64,000 bases of DNA from Streptomyces natalensis ATCC 27448 (GCF_000935125.1 NZ_JRKI01000061.1:558001-622000), one strand, 5' to 3'. Shown: positions 25,272 to 34,465, counted from the first letter of the stretch. Notes: generated by a model not told the origin, from the sequence alone. Numbers and translations are program-made.

Positions 25272-26266
25272 CGGGCCGCCTCCTCGGCGGTGGCGGACGT
25301 CGCGTCGGATGCGGTGGTCAGGGCGATGAAGGCCTGTTCCAGGCCGAGGCCGGAGACCTCCAGGTTGCGGGGGTAGGCCCCCAGGCCGTAGAGGGCGTGC
25401 ACGGTGGCGTCGGCGTCCTGGGACTGGATGCGCACGGTGCGGCGGCCGCTGTCGGCGGCGGAGCCGTTGTCGGACACCGACAGGGAGGTCAGGAACGGCA
25501 GGGCGGACAGCGCGTCGCGGTCGACCGGTGCGTCGAGGTCGAAGCTGATCCGGCGGGCGCCGGCCCTGGCCTTGATCTCGGCGGCGGTGCCGTCGGCGAG
25601 GACCCGGCCGCGGTGCAGCACGATCACCCGGTCCGCTATGGCGTCGGCCTCTTCGAGGTAGTGCGTGGCGAACAGGACGGTGCGGCCCTGGAGGGCCTGC
25701 TCCCGCATCGCACCCCAGAAGGTCTGCCGGGCCGAGACGTCCATACCGGTGGTCGGTTCGTCCAGCACGATCAGGTCGTTGGCGCCGGCCGTGGCCAGGG
25801 CGAAGCGCACCCGCTGCTCCTGTCCGCCGGAGAGCTTGCCGACCATGCGCTCGGCGATGTCGGTGATGCCGGCGGTCTCCAGGATCTGGTCGAGGGGGTA
25901 GGCGCGCGGATGCAGATCGCGGGCGAGCCCGACCAGCTCCTTGACCTTGACGCCCTCCATCAGGCCGCCGCTTTGCAGCATGGCGCCGACCCTGCCGTCT
26001 TCTATGGCGCACTGCGGGGTCGTCCCGAACAGCGAGAGGCTGCCGGAGTCGGGGGTGCGCAGTCCGAGGAGGAGGTCGAGGGTGGAGGACTTGCCCGCGC
26101 CGTTGGGCCCGAGGAGGGCCACGGTCTCGCCCGGATGCAGTTCCAGGTCCAGATCGGCCACCGCGCGCACCGCGCCGTAGCTCTTGCTGACCCCCCGGAA
26201 GCTGACCACGGGCGCCGGGCCGGCGGACTGCGCGGCGGTGGCGGTGGTGGTTGCTGTCGTCGTCAT
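25268..26266 (-). CDS. ABC exporter ATP-binding subunit
   Basis: 332 aa. Walker A is GPNGAGKSS (about 44-52), the signature is KLSGGQEQRVRFALA and Walker B is LIVLDEPTTGMD, with the switch His in FATHYLEEAD. The ~100-residue C-terminal domain after the ATPase core is typical of drug-export ABC proteins (DrrA-like). ATG 26266 has GGAAGC eight bases upstream; the in-frame codons up to 26431 are unlikely. It is the first gene of the exporter operon, and a 14-bp inverted repeat lies 61 bases upstream. Confidence 0.93.
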   Translation of the reverse strand: MTTTATTTATAAQSAGPAPVVSFRGVSKSYGAVRAVADLDLELHPGETVALLGPNGAGKSSTLDLLLGLRTPDSGSLSLFGTTPQCAIEDGRVGAMLQSGGLMEGVKVKELVGLARDLHPRAYPLDQILETAGITDIAERMVGKLSGGQEQRVRFALATAGANDLIVLDEPTTGMDVSARQTFWGAMREQALQGRTVLFATHYLEEADAIADRVIVLHRGRVLADGTAAEIKARAGARRISFDLDAPVDRDALSALPFLTSLSVSDNGSAADSGRRTVRIQSQDADATVHALYGLGAYPRNLEVSGLGLEQAFIALTTASDATSATAEEAAR

Positions 26267-26326
26267 GGCATTCAGCTTCCGGCATCCGCGGGGTCGCCCG
26301 GCAGTGTCGTGTGTACGGACCTTGGC

Positions 26327-26340
26327 ATGACATCTGTCAT
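26327..26340. promoter_or_regulatory. candidate operator of the exporter operon
   Basis: ATGACA-TC-TGTCAT is a 6-bp inverted repeat with a 2-base centre, 61-74 bases upstream of the ATPase start. Inverted TGACA/TGTCA sites suit NarL-family regulators such as the one encoded at 21522. Confidence 0.4.
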
Positions 26341-26450
26341 GGGTGAGGCCCCCTGGGGGAATTCCCTGAGGAATCACCCGAGAGGGCCTCCACCTGCGGT
26401 TCTGCTCCGTGCGACGGCCGGAAGCGGTCACCGGCCGGTCACGGACTCCG

Positions 26451-28664
26451 TCACGGTGCGTCCACGCCGATCGTCTGGACCCGCTCCGCGGGCGTCCGGC
26501 CCTGCAACGCCTTGCTCACCGCGCTCGCCACCATGTTCGGGGTGACCGGCTTCTTGGCGCCGCTGCCCGTGGTGACCGTCTGGCCGTTGAAGGTGTCGCC
26601 GTAGAGCTTTTCGAGGACCGGCAGGTTGTAGCGCATCGTCAGCTGGCCGTCGGCGGTCGGTGTGAAGGACAGGAACTTGGGGATGGACTTCTGCGGGCTG
26701 AAGGAGACCCCGTGCCCCGCGTCCGTCCGCACCGTGACCAGGCCCGCCATCGCGGGCTCGGCGAACAGCTTCATCGCCTTGTCCACCGCCGCCTTGCCGA
26801 CCTTGGGCTGCTGGGTGGTGGCCGCCAGCACGACGGCGGAGTCGCTGCCGGTGGAGGCGCGGTCGCGGTAGGCGTCGGCGAGTTTGGTCTGGGACGCCCC
26901 GGTGTCGATCGACTTGTACGGCACGCCGTAGTGCGGCACCGCCTTGCCGTTGACGAAGGAGATCCCGCCGTCCTTGGCGGCGGCCGCCGGACCGGCGAGG
27001 TTCTGGAGGGCCACACCCAGCTTCTCGTTGTCGACGACCACCGCGGGCTTGGCGACGCGGGTGCCGCCGAAGAGCGAGCCGATGACGGAGACGGGGTTGT
27101 AGTCGCGGCCCGCGGCGTTGCGGACGGTGGCCTGAAGGTCGATGGAGAGGCCGGCCTTGGCGGGCTGGAGGGTGACGGACTTGCCGCCGACGGTGAGCTT
27201 GAGCGGCGCGGTGAGGCGGTCGCCCAGGCCCTTCTCCAGCTTCTTGACGGCCTCGTCCTTGCTCGTACCGCCGATGTCGATGCCGAGCGCGGTGGTGCCG
27301 TTGGGCACATCGGCGTGGTCGAGCAGCAGACCGGCGCCGTAGGCGACACCGGCCAGGGCCACGAGGCCGACACCCGCCAGCACGATCTTGTTGCGGCCCT
27401 TCTTGGGCGGCTTGATCGGCTCCGGGATCGCCCGCCGCGACGGCGGGGCGGCGGAGTCGTCCGCGTCGGCCGGGCCGGCCGGCCCGGCCGGCCCGGAGGC
27501 GAACGGCGAGGGGGACGACGGGCCGTCGGACGTCGTCGGGATGCCGCTGACCAGGGTGTCGCCGGAGACCCGGCCGCCGGGGGCGGAGCCGCGGGCGGTG
27601 TCGTCCGCACCGGGGACGCCGCCGGGACGGCCGCCCTTCTTCCGGGTGCCGGGCCCCGCGGGCGCGCCACCGGGGGCACCGGGACCCGCCGCGGCGCTGC
27701 CGGGCAGGCCGCCCGAGATGCCTCCGGTGACGCCCATGCCGCGGCCCGGACCGGCCAGCGGGGGCGCCGGCGGCTGCGGGGTGAGCTCGGCGGTGTCGTC
27801 GGGCCGGCCGGGCACACCCGGCGCCTCCGGCTCGCTGAAGCCGGGCGGGAGGTTCAGCGCGCTGTCGCCGCGCGCCGGGCCGGTCGTCGGGCCACTGGGG
27901 CCCGCGGGGTCGCCCAGCGGGGAGTCGAAGGGGCTGCGCGGGCGGGCGGGCGCGGCGGGTGCGTCGAACGGCGAGCCGCCACGCGCACCGCCGCCGTCGA
28001 ACGGGGTGCTCTCGAAGGGCGAGCCGCCCGTGGGCGCCCCGGTGTCGAACGGCGTGCTCGTCCGCCCCGCCCCGGTGTCGTACGGCGAACCGCCGCCGGG
28101 CCCGCCCTGGCCGTCGGAGAAGTACGGCAGGTCAGGACGGTGCGGAGGCTTGGCGCCGGACGTACCGCGCGGCGGCGTCGCACCCGAGGGGGCGGGCGGG
28201 ACCTGGTGCGAGCCGGTGGACGAGGACCCGCCACCGGGGCCGGCGCCCGCCTTGCGCGGGGCGAACCAGTCGCTGGTCTTGTCGCCGGGGCCACCGGTGG
28301 TCGGCGCGTCCGCGGCCGCCTCGGGCCGCGGGGTGTTCGCGGTGCGCTCGCCGCTGCGCTCGGCGCCACGTGCGGGAACGGACGTGCCCGGGGACCCGGC
28401 GGAGCCGCCGGGCCCGGCCGGTCCAGTCATGCCGGACTCCTCGCCGACGGGCTTGCGCACGACGACCGGCGGGATGGGGCGGGACCCCGGAATGTTGATC
28501 TTGATCCGCGTCGTCAGCGTGGTCTCGGTCTTCGGCTCCTCCGGCCGGGCCGCGGCCTCGTCGGCGTTTCCCCCGGGCGAGCCGTACGGCTGCGTGCCCG
28601 AGGGGTACGCGGCTGCGCCACGGCCCTGGGGGCCGGAGGACGAACTGTCAGATTCACGACTCAA
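26451..28664 (-). CDS. Pro/Gly-rich membrane protein with YoaR-like (PG_binding_4) domain
   Basis: 737 aa from TTG 28664 (GGGAGA eight bases upstream). The first ~420 residues are a cytoplasmic low-complexity tail (Pro, Gly, Ser, Thr-rich, with FDS/PFD-type repeats), then one membrane helix (IVLAGVGLVALAGVAYGAGL). Outside are ~280 residues with at least one YoaR/PG_binding_4-like module (VTLQPAKAGLSIDLQATVRN) of the type placed before VanW domains; a VanW domain itself is not visible. It is probably a cell-wall-associated protein. It is the last gene of a minus-strand series that includes the DUF6113 and mshB genes, but 242 bp separate them. Confidence 0.7.
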   Translation of the reverse strand: MSRESDSSSSGPQGRGAAAYPSGTQPYGSPGGNADEAAARPEEPKTETTLTTRIKINIPGSRPIPPVVVRKPVGEESGMTGPAGPGGSAGSPGTSVPARGAERSGERTANTPRPEAAADAPTTGGPGDKTSDWFAPRKAGAGPGGGSSSTGSHQVPPAPSGATPPRGTSGAKPPHRPDLPYFSDGQGGPGGGSPYDTGAGRTSTPFDTGAPTGGSPFESTPFDGGGARGGSPFDAPAAPARPRSPFDSPLGDPAGPSGPTTGPARGDSALNLPPGFSEPEAPGVPGRPDDTAELTPQPPAPPLAGPGRGMGVTGGISGGLPGSAAAGPGAPGGAPAGPGTRKKGGRPGGVPGADDTARGSAPGGRVSGDTLVSGIPTTSDGPSSPSPFASGPAGPAGPADADDSAAPPSRRAIPEPIKPPKKGRNKIVLAGVGLVALAGVAYGAGLLLDHADVPNGTTALGIDIGGTSKDEAVKKLEKGLGDRLTAPLKLTVGGKSVTLQPAKAGLSIDLQATVRNAAGRDYNPVSVIGSLFGGTRVAKPAVVVDNEKLGVALQNLAGPAAAAKDGGISFVNGKAVPHYGVPYKSIDTGASQTKLADAYRDRASTGSDSAVVLAATTQQPKVGKAAVDKAMKLFAEPAMAGLVTVRTDAGHGVSFSPQKSIPKFLSFTPTADGQLTMRYNLPVLEKLYGDTFNGQTVTTGSGAKKPVTPNMVASAVSKALQGRTPAERVQTIGVDAP

Positions 28665-28724
28665 AGCAGGTTCTCCCGGTTGGCTCCGCCGCTCGTCAGA
28701 GATGATCCCCGGCCACAGGCCAGG

Positions 28725-28761
28725 TGGGGGAGCTCCCGGCGTGAGCCGGGGGTGTGCCCCC
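28725..28761. repeat. related palindromic repeat, copy C
   Basis: GGGGGAGCTCCCGGCG followed by GTGAGCCGGGGGTGTGCCCCC is a G/C-rich palindromic stretch of the same kind as copies A and B but clearly divergent. It lies in the 242-bp gap between the PG-binding-domain gene and the DUF6113 gene. Confidence 0.4.
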
Positions 28762-28906
28762 AGGGCGGCGCGGCGGCGCGCACCACCATACTGGCCGCCG
28801 CCGACGGACACCCGAAGAGCGTACGAACACCGCCGCCATGGGCGAACCCCCTGGACACAACCCGTTTAGCGGGCTCGCCGCCGGTTTGGTCCTGCTATGG
28901 ACCATG

Positions 28907-29494
28907 TCATCCGCCAACTCGGCCGTGCGGTACACCAACAGCACGCCGCTGGGCAACGGTGGCGCAGATCACAGCGACCGCCAGGCCGCCGGCCAGGAAG
29001 AGATACGAGCTGGTCCCGGCGCCGAACAGGAAGTCTCCCTCCGGCCGGACCTGACTGAGCAGGATGAACACGGCCACCAGCCAGCCCGCGCCCGGGATCA
29101 GCGCACCGGCCAGGGTGCCGGTCGCGGTGGCGCCGCCGTGGAAGAGGCCGGCCGCGGCGGCCAGCGCCAGCAGCAATCCGCCCGGGAACCACGCCGCTTG
29201 GACGAGCGTCCCGGCCACGGCGACCAGGACCCCCGTGACCAGCAGCAGCACGTACAGGCCGATCCGGCCCGGCGTCACCGGGGCCGACGGCCCGGCGGCG
29301 GGGCGGGGCGGCGCGGGGGGCACGGGGCGTGCGGCGGAGGCGCCGCCGCCCGCCCGCGACCGCTGCGGTGCGCCGGATCCGTTGCCCTTGCCGCCCGCGG
29401 CACCGCCCTTGCCCGCAGCCTTTCCCACGCCTTTGCCGTCAGCCTTGCCGGGCCCCTTGCCAGAGCCCTTTCCGGGTCCGTTTCCGGTGCTCAT
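28907..29494 (-). CDS. DUF6113-like integral membrane protein
   Basis: 195 aa. Residues 1-70 are Gly/Lys/Ala/Pro-rich (repeats of GKG, PGKAD), then four membrane helices: IGLYVLLLVTGVLVAVAGTL, GGLLLALAAAAGLFHGG, GALIPGAGWLVAVFILLSQV and SYLFLAGGLAVAVICATVAQ. ATG 29494 overlaps the mshB stop by four bases. The family is known from Streptomyces next to mshB and has no assigned function. The coupling to mshB is likely to be translational. Confidence 0.7.
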   Translation of the reverse strand: MSTGNGPGKGSGKGPGKADGKGVGKAAGKGGAAGGKGNGSGAPQRSRAGGGASAARPVPPAPPRPAAGPSAPVTPGRIGLYVLLLVTGVLVAVAGTLVQAAWFPGGLLLALAAAAGLFHGGATATGTLAGALIPGAGWLVAVFILLSQVRPEGDFLFGAGTSSYLFLAGGLAVAVICATVAQRRAVGVPHGRVGG

Positions 29495-30546
29495 TCCGTC
29501 GCCTCCTCCATCCGGTCCGCCACCCGGTCCTCCGTCCGGTCCTCCGTCCGGTCCGCCACCCCGACGCCGCTCCCCGAGCCTGCCGCGATCCCGGCGAACA
29601 GGTCGTCCTCCCGCTCGCCCTCCAAGGCGCCCGCCTCGCCGTGCACCAGCCGATAGTGCTCGCTGCCGAACAGCGGCTGGCCCAGATCATTGGAGAGCGC
29701 GAAGAACGGGCCGTCGACCGCAATCTGGGTGTAATGGGCGCGCATCGCCGCCGCCTTGGCCGCCGCGTACACCGGGCCGCCGCCGATCGATGCCGTGACC
29801 TCGGCGTCCGGCACCACGCCCGGGACGTCGTCCACGGAGGCGATCCCGGGGAAGGAGACCCCGGCGGCCGTCAGCCTGGCGAAGCCCTTCTCGACGTCCG
29901 AGCGGGCGTTGCAGTTCCAGTAGATCTTCTCGATCGCGTACGCGGGGCCCAGATCCGGGCGGAAATCCGCCCGCCCGGCGAGCTCCGCGCCGCGCATCGC
30001 GACACGGTGCGCCTGGATGTGATCGGGGTGTCCGTATCCGCCGTTCGGGTCATATGTCACCAGGACCTGGGGACGGACCTCACGGATGACGGCCACCAGA
30101 TGGGCGGCGGCCTCGTCGAGATCGGCCTGCCAGAACGCCTGCGGCCGGTCGTTCTGGGGCGCGCCCATCATTCCGGAGTCGCGGTAGCGGCCCGTGCCGC
30201 CGAGGAAGCGGTGGTCGGTGACGCCCAGCGCGGCCATGGCGGCGGCCAGCTCGCCGACGCGGTGCGCACCGAGGGCGTCCTCGCGGTCGGGTGCCAGATG
30301 GGCGAGCTCGGCCGGGATGACCTCGCCTTCTTCGCCGAGTGTGCAGGTCACCAGGGTGACCTGGGCGCCCTCGGCGGCGTACTTGGCCATGGTCACGCCG
30401 TTGTTGATCGACTCGTCGTCGGGGTGCGCATGGACCAGCAGGAGACGGCGGGAGGGGATGTCACTGCGGTGGGCGGCATCTCCGCCGGGGGCGGTGGTGG
30501 GCTGGGGGTACCTCCCAGCGGTAGCTGGGGGAGGGTGGGCGGTCAT
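29491..30546 (-). CDS. mshB: N-acetyl-GlcN-inositol deacetylase (mycothiol synthesis)
   Basis: 351 aa. The LmbE/MshB zinc motif HAHPDDES begins about residue 39 and the second zinc His lies in GHPDHIQAH; EKIYWNC and the PYAI-like AYAIEK region are also MshB-like. The enzyme removes acetate from GlcNAc-inositol in the second step of mycothiol synthesis in the cytoplasm. About 34 N-terminal residues before RRLLLVHAHPDD are extra and partly encoded by a repeat element; the C terminus carries a 12-bp repeat (DRTE twice). Both suggest neutral length variation outside the catalytic core. The real start might be inside the extension. Confidence 0.9.
   Translation of the reverse strand: MTAHPPPATAGRYPQPTTAPGGDAAHRSDIPSRRLLLVHAHPDDESINNGVTMAKYAAEGAQVTLVTCTLGEEGEVIPAELAHLAPDREDALGAHRVGELAAAMAALGVTDHRFLGGTGRYRDSGMMGAPQNDRPQAFWQADLDEAAAHLVAVIREVRPQVLVTYDPNGGYGHPDHIQAHRVAMRGAELAGRADFRPDLGPAYAIEKIYWNCNARSDVEKGFARLTAAGVSFPGIASVDDVPGVVPDAEVTASIGGGPVYAAAKAAAMRAHYTQIAVDGPFFALSNDLGQPLFGSEHYRLVHGEAGALEGEREDDLFAGIAAGSGSGVGVADRTEDRTEDRVADRMEEATE
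30488..30533 (-). repeat. intragenic palindromic repeat, copy B
   Basis: On the minus strand this 46-bp stretch begins CTCCCCCAGCTACCGCTGGG and aligns with 19129-19175. It encodes residues about 5-20 of MshB. Confidence 0.75.
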
Positions 30547-30622
30547 ACGGACAGCCTACGAGCCGCCCTCCGGGCCCTCAGCAGGCGATCCCGGCCGCCG
30601 TCCCTGCACCCGATCGGGGGAC

Positions 30623-30665
30623 GGGCGTCCGGGGCGGCGCCCTGTGACGGCCGCCCCGGACGCCC
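30623..30665 (-). terminator. terminator of the 64-aa membrane gene
   Basis: A perfect 16-bp stem (30623-30638 with 30650-30665) with an 11-nt loop, 26 bases past the stop at 30691 on the minus strand. Confidence 0.75.
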
Positions 30666-30690
30666 GGACCCGATCAGATGGTGCGGTGGC

Positions 30691-30885
30691 TCAGAACTTG
30701 ATGTTGCCGAGCATGCTGGCCACGTTCGTCGTCACCTGCTTGACCGTCGGGGCGATGGACGAGCTGGCCAGATAGAAGCCCAGCAGCATGCAGACAAACG
30801 CATGCGCGGCCTTCAGCCCGGACTTCTTGACAAGCAAGAAGACGATGATCGCCAGCAGCACCACCGCCGAAATCGAGAGTGCCAC
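30691..30885 (-). CDS. 64-aa membrane protein
   Basis: One or two membrane helices, ISAVVLLAIIVFLLVKKSG and AFVCMLLGFYLASSS, then a short polar tail. GTG 30885 has GGAGGTGAG six bases upstream, and a strong hairpin follows the stop, so it is a real gene rather than a chance ORF. Homologues occur in Streptomyces without assigned function. It is expressed alone, between mshB and the S9 peptidase gene. Confidence 0.75.
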   Translation of the reverse strand: MALSISAVVLLAIIVFLLVKKSGLKAAHAFVCMLLGFYLASSSIAPTVKQVTTNVASMLGNIKF

Positions 30886-31104
30886 GGCGGCTCACCTCCA
30901 AGTACGCACGGACCGGACAGAGTTGGTGGTGCACGGGACGCCTCGGCGACCCGCACACCGGGGTATGCCATGGGCTCTTTACCCCGTACCCATGACGCGC
31001 AAGGGATCATAACTTTCCGTCCGAGCGCATAAGTCGGTGCACGGATGCAGAGGAGGGGCGCACGCGATCTTCACGAGTGCGACCACCTGTGGCCCGCGCC
31101 CCTT

Positions 31105-31110
31105 TAGGCT
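31105..31110 (+). promoter_or_regulatory. probable -10 of a leaderless peptidase promoter
   Basis: TAGGCT ends seven bases before the ATG at 31118, with no ribosome site between. No -35 is evident. Confidence 0.4.
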
Positions 31111-31117
31111 CGGGCCC

Positions 31118-33316
31118 ATGACGACCGGACAGCCTTCCTTCCCCCGGCAGTACGCCCGTACACAGCGCTTCACCCTGGGCGCCCCGCGTGGCTACGCCCT
31201 CTCGCCGGACGGCGCCCGCGTCGTCTTCCTCCGCTCCGCGTCGGGCACCGACCGCGCCCAGCGGCTGTGGGTCCTCGACCTGGACGAGGGACGGGAGTTC
31301 ACCGCCGCCGACCCCTTGACGCTGCTGGCCGGGGCGGACGAGGAACTCTCCCCCGAGGAGCAGGCCCGCCGCGAGCGTACCCGGGAAGGTTCGGCGGGCG
31401 TGGTCGGCTACGCGGTGGACGAGGCCGTGGAGTTGGCGGCGTTCACCCTCTCCGGACGGCTGTTCGTCTCGGAGCTGCGGGCCGGCACCACACGCGAACT
31501 CCCGGTCCAGGGGCCCGTGGTGGACCCGCGGCCGTCACCGGACGGGCGGCAGGTGGCGTTCGTGGCACAGGGCGGACTGCGGGTGGTCGCGGTGGACGGC
31601 GCGGCCACCTCCGACGGCGCGGGCGCGCCCGGTGACGGCACGGGCAACGGCCCTACCGCCGACCGGATCCTCGCCGCGCCGGACGGTCCGCAGGTCACCT
31701 GGGGCCTGGCGGAGTTCATCGCCGCGGAGGAGATGGGCCGCCACCGGGGCTTCTGGTGGTCGCCCGACAGCGACCGGCTGCTGGCCGCCCGGGTCGACGA
31801 GTCCCCGGTGCGGCGCTGGTGGATCGCCGACCCCGCCCACCCCGACCGCGAGCCGGCAGCGGTCGCCTACCCCGCGGCCGGCACCGCCAACGCCGTGGTG
31901 ACGCTGGCCCTGTTGGGGCTGGACGGCTCCCGTACGGAGGTCACCTGGGACCATGTCCGCTACCCCTATCTGGCGCGCGTGCACTGGTCCGCGGGCGGTC
32001 CGCCGCTGCTGCTGGTGCAATCCCGCGACCAGCGCGAACAGCGCTATCTGACCGTCGACACGGAGACCGGCGCGACCCGTACGGTGCACGACGACGAGGA
32101 CGAGGTGTGGGTCGAGCCGTTCCCCGGGGCGCCCGCCTGGACTCCGGACGGACGGCTCGTACGGATCGCGGACGAGGGCGGCGCCCGCAAACTGTTCGTC
32201 GGCGACCGGCCGTTGACGGGTGCGCCGCTGCATGTGCGCGCCGTACTGGACGTCGGGGAGGACGATGTCCTGTTCTCCGCGAGCGGTACGGACATGAAGG
32301 ACATCGGGGTCTACCGCGCCTGGTTCCGCGGCAGCGGTGACCAGGGCGGCTGGGAGCGGGTGGGCGCGCGGCCGCATCCGACGGTGTCCTCGGCCGTGCG
32401 CAGCGGGGAGCTGGTGGTGCTCTCCCAGGCGTCGGCCGAGTGGCCCGGGGCCCGGGTGGAGGTCCTGCGGCTGGATGCGGACGGCGGGGAGAAGACGCTG
32501 GCCACGCTCGCCTCGTACGCCGAGGAGCCGCAGCTGACCGCCCGTCCGCGCTTCGTGCTCGCCGGGGAGCGGGAGATTCCGTGCGCGGTGCTGCTGCCCA
32601 CCGGCTATACGGAGGCCGACGGCCCGCTGCCGGTGCTGCTCGATCCGTACGGCGGCCCGCACGGGCAGCGGGTGGTCGCCGCGCACCACGCGCATCTGAC
32701 GTCGCAGTGGTTCGCGGACCAGGGGTTCGCGGTGCTGGTGGCGGACGGCCGGGGCACCCCGGGCCGGTCCCCCGGCTGGGAGAAGGCGATCTCGCGGGAG
32801 CTGGCCGCGGTCGCCTTGGAGGACCAGGTCGACGCCCTCCGGGCACTGGCCGGATCCTTTCCCTTCGACCTGGAGCGGGTCGCGATCCGCGGCTGGTCGT
32901 TCGGCGGCTATCTGGCCGCCCTCGCCGCGCTGCGCCGTCCCGATGTCTTCCATGCGGCGGTGGTGGGCGCGCCGGTGACCGATCTGCGGCTGTACGACAC
33001 CCACTACCAGGAGCGGTACCTCGGGCACCCGGACCAGGAGCCGGCCGTCTACGCCGAGAACTCGCTGGTCACGGACGAGGGTCTGTCGGGGGCGGTGGAG
33101 CCGCACCGGCCGCTGATGATCGTGCACGGGCTGGCGGACGACAATGTGGTGGTGGCGCATGCGCTGCGGCTGTCGGCGGCGCTGCTCGCGGCGGGCCGGC
33201 CGCACGAGGGGCTGCCGCTGAGCGGGGTGACCCATATGACGCCCCAGGAGCAGGTGGCCGAAAACCTGCTGCTGCTCCAGGTGGACTTCCTCAAGCGGTC
33301 CTTGGGGATGACCTGA
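31118..33316 (+). CDS. S9 family prolyl oligopeptidase/dipeptidyl-peptidase IV-like
   Basis: 732 aa. Residues about 20-450 form the DPPIV N-terminal beta-propeller; the C-terminal alpha/beta hydrolase carries the catalytic Ser in RGWSFGGYLAAL (about 594), Asp in LADDNVV (about 672) and His in GVTHMT (about 706). No signal peptide is present, so it acts in the cytoplasm, probably on peptides taken up by importers such as the adjacent BldK-type system (inference). ATG 31118 is the family-compatible start and leaderless; codons upstream to 31037 are open but lack a ribosome site for that start. The next gene converges. Confidence 0.9.
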   Translation: MTTGQPSFPRQYARTQRFTLGAPRGYALSPDGARVVFLRSASGTDRAQRLWVLDLDEGREFTAADPLTLLAGADEELSPEEQARRERTREGSAGVVGYAVDEAVELAAFTLSGRLFVSELRAGTTRELPVQGPVVDPRPSPDGRQVAFVAQGGLRVVAVDGAATSDGAGAPGDGTGNGPTADRILAAPDGPQVTWGLAEFIAAEEMGRHRGFWWSPDSDRLLAARVDESPVRRWWIADPAHPDREPAAVAYPAAGTANAVVTLALLGLDGSRTEVTWDHVRYPYLARVHWSAGGPPLLLVQSRDQREQRYLTVDTETGATRTVHDDEDEVWVEPFPGAPAWTPDGRLVRIADEGGARKLFVGDRPLTGAPLHVRAVLDVGEDDVLFSASGTDMKDIGVYRAWFRGSGDQGGWERVGARPHPTVSSAVRSGELVVLSQASAEWPGARVEVLRLDADGGEKTLATLASYAEEPQLTARPRFVLAGEREIPCAVLLPTGYTEADGPLPVLLDPYGGPHGQRVVAAHHAHLTSQWFADQGFAVLVADGRGTPGRSPGWEKAISRELAAVALEDQVDALRALAGSFPFDLERVAIRGWSFGGYLAALAALRRPDVFHAAVVGAPVTDLRLYDTHYQERYLGHPDQEPAVYAENSLVTDEGLSGAVEPHRPLMIVHGLADDNVVVAHALRLSAALLAAGRPHEGLPLSGVTHMTPQEQVAENLLLLQVDFLKRSLGMT

Positions 33317-33367
33317 GCGCTCCGTGGGCGAGGGGAGCGTGAACCGCCCGGTTACCGGCCCGCCCCG

Positions 33368-34465
33368 TTACCAGCCCGGCGGGAGCCTGGACGGCGGGGG
33401 CGGGGCATGCGGCGGCCGCTCCGCCTCCGGGGAGGCGTCGTAGGCCAGCGCCCCGCCCGCCTCCGGGCGGCTGTCCGGCACTCCGGGCCGGGCCGCCACC
33501 ACCGCCGCTGCGGCCCCGGCGAGGGCCACCACCACCGCGGTGCCCAGCTCCAGTTGGGCCTGGCCGGGCAGCAGCGGGAACTGGCCCAGCTGCCCGGTCC
33601 CGGCGGCGAAGACCAGCACCCCGGCCCCCTGGACGGCCAGCAGCGCCCCGGCCGCCAGGGCCGCGGGCCGGGCCCAGGACGCCCGCCGCAGCGCGGCGAC
33701 GGCGGCCCCCAGGGACAGCAGCGCGCACGCCGTCATCTGCCAGTGCACCGGGGGCTGGAGCAGCGCCCGGAAGGCGGAGGCGTCGCCGAGCAGTCCCTTG
33801 CGGTAGACGTCCCAGCCCAGCCGCAGCACCCAGTGGACCTCCCAGGCGGCGAGCGCCGGCCCGGCGGTTCCCAGGAGGGCGGCGAGCGCACCGGCCTGCC
33901 CCTTGTACGGGCGGCCGGGGGCGTCGTCGGGCTCGTCGTCCGGCAGCCGGTGGACCACTCCGTACGCGCGCCGGGTCACCCCGCGCAGATCCTCATCGGC
34001 GCTGTCGTCGGGACGGCGGCCCGCGGCGACCACGACGGCCAGGACCACGGCGAGGGCGAGCTGGGCGCCGGCGGTCAGCCGGGCCCGTCCGGTCAGCCCG
34101 CTCTGCAGCCCCTGCAACCAGCCCGCGCCCAGCACCCACAGCAGCGGGAGCCGCAGCAGCGCCGTGGCGGACGCCAGGGCGAGCAGCGCGCCGGTGGCGA
34201 TGGAGGAGGCGGCGCGCAGCGCGGCGGCCGCGGCGGCGAGCGCACCGAGCACCAGCAGCGGATCGAGGGCGCTGGTGGCCCAGGCGGTGAACTCGCCGGG
34301 CCGGCGCACCTCGCCCAGCCAGGTCCACCACAGGTCGGCGGGGTGCTGGGCGATGTTCAGGTCCCGGATGATCCAGCCGATATCGGTCAGCGCCATCAGC
34401 ACACACAGCAGGGCCGCGGTGCCCCGCGCGCCCGCGCTGAGACCGGTGTTCCGTCTGGTGGACAC
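33368..34465 (-). CDS. integral membrane protein, unknown function
   Basis: 365 aa from GTG 34465, with about eight membrane helices, including AALLCVLMALTDIGWII, ALLALASATALLRLPLLWV, LALAVVLAVVVAAG, LLSLGAAVAALRRASW and AALAAGALLAVQGAGVLVF. A Pro-rich tail follows. WWTWLGEVRRPGEF in a loop is distinctive, but I recognise no family with known activity. It converges with the peptidase gene and diverges from the bldK operon. Confidence 0.7.
   Translation of the reverse strand: MSTRRNTGLSAGARGTAALLCVLMALTDIGWIIRDLNIAQHPADLWWTWLGEVRRPGEFTAWATSALDPLLVLGALAAAAAALRAASSIATGALLALASATALLRLPLLWVLGAGWLQGLQSGLTGRARLTAGAQLALAVVLAVVVAAGRRPDDSADEDLRGVTRRAYGVVHRLPDDEPDDAPGRPYKGQAGALAALLGTAGPALAAWEVHWVLRLGWDVYRKGLLGDASAFRALLQPPVHWQMTACALLSLGAAVAALRRASWARPAALAAGALLAVQGAGVLVFAAGTGQLGQFPLLPGQAQLELGTAVVVALAGAAAAVVAARPGVPDSRPEAGGALAYDASPEAERPPHAPPPPSRLPPGW

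Noticed and set aside
26451..28811. Start of the PG-binding-domain gene at 28811
   Set aside because: The N-terminal 49 codons before TTG 28664 look like translated intergenic sequence (Arg/Gly/Pro-rich and overlapping the palindromic repeat), while 28664 has a spaced ribosome site.
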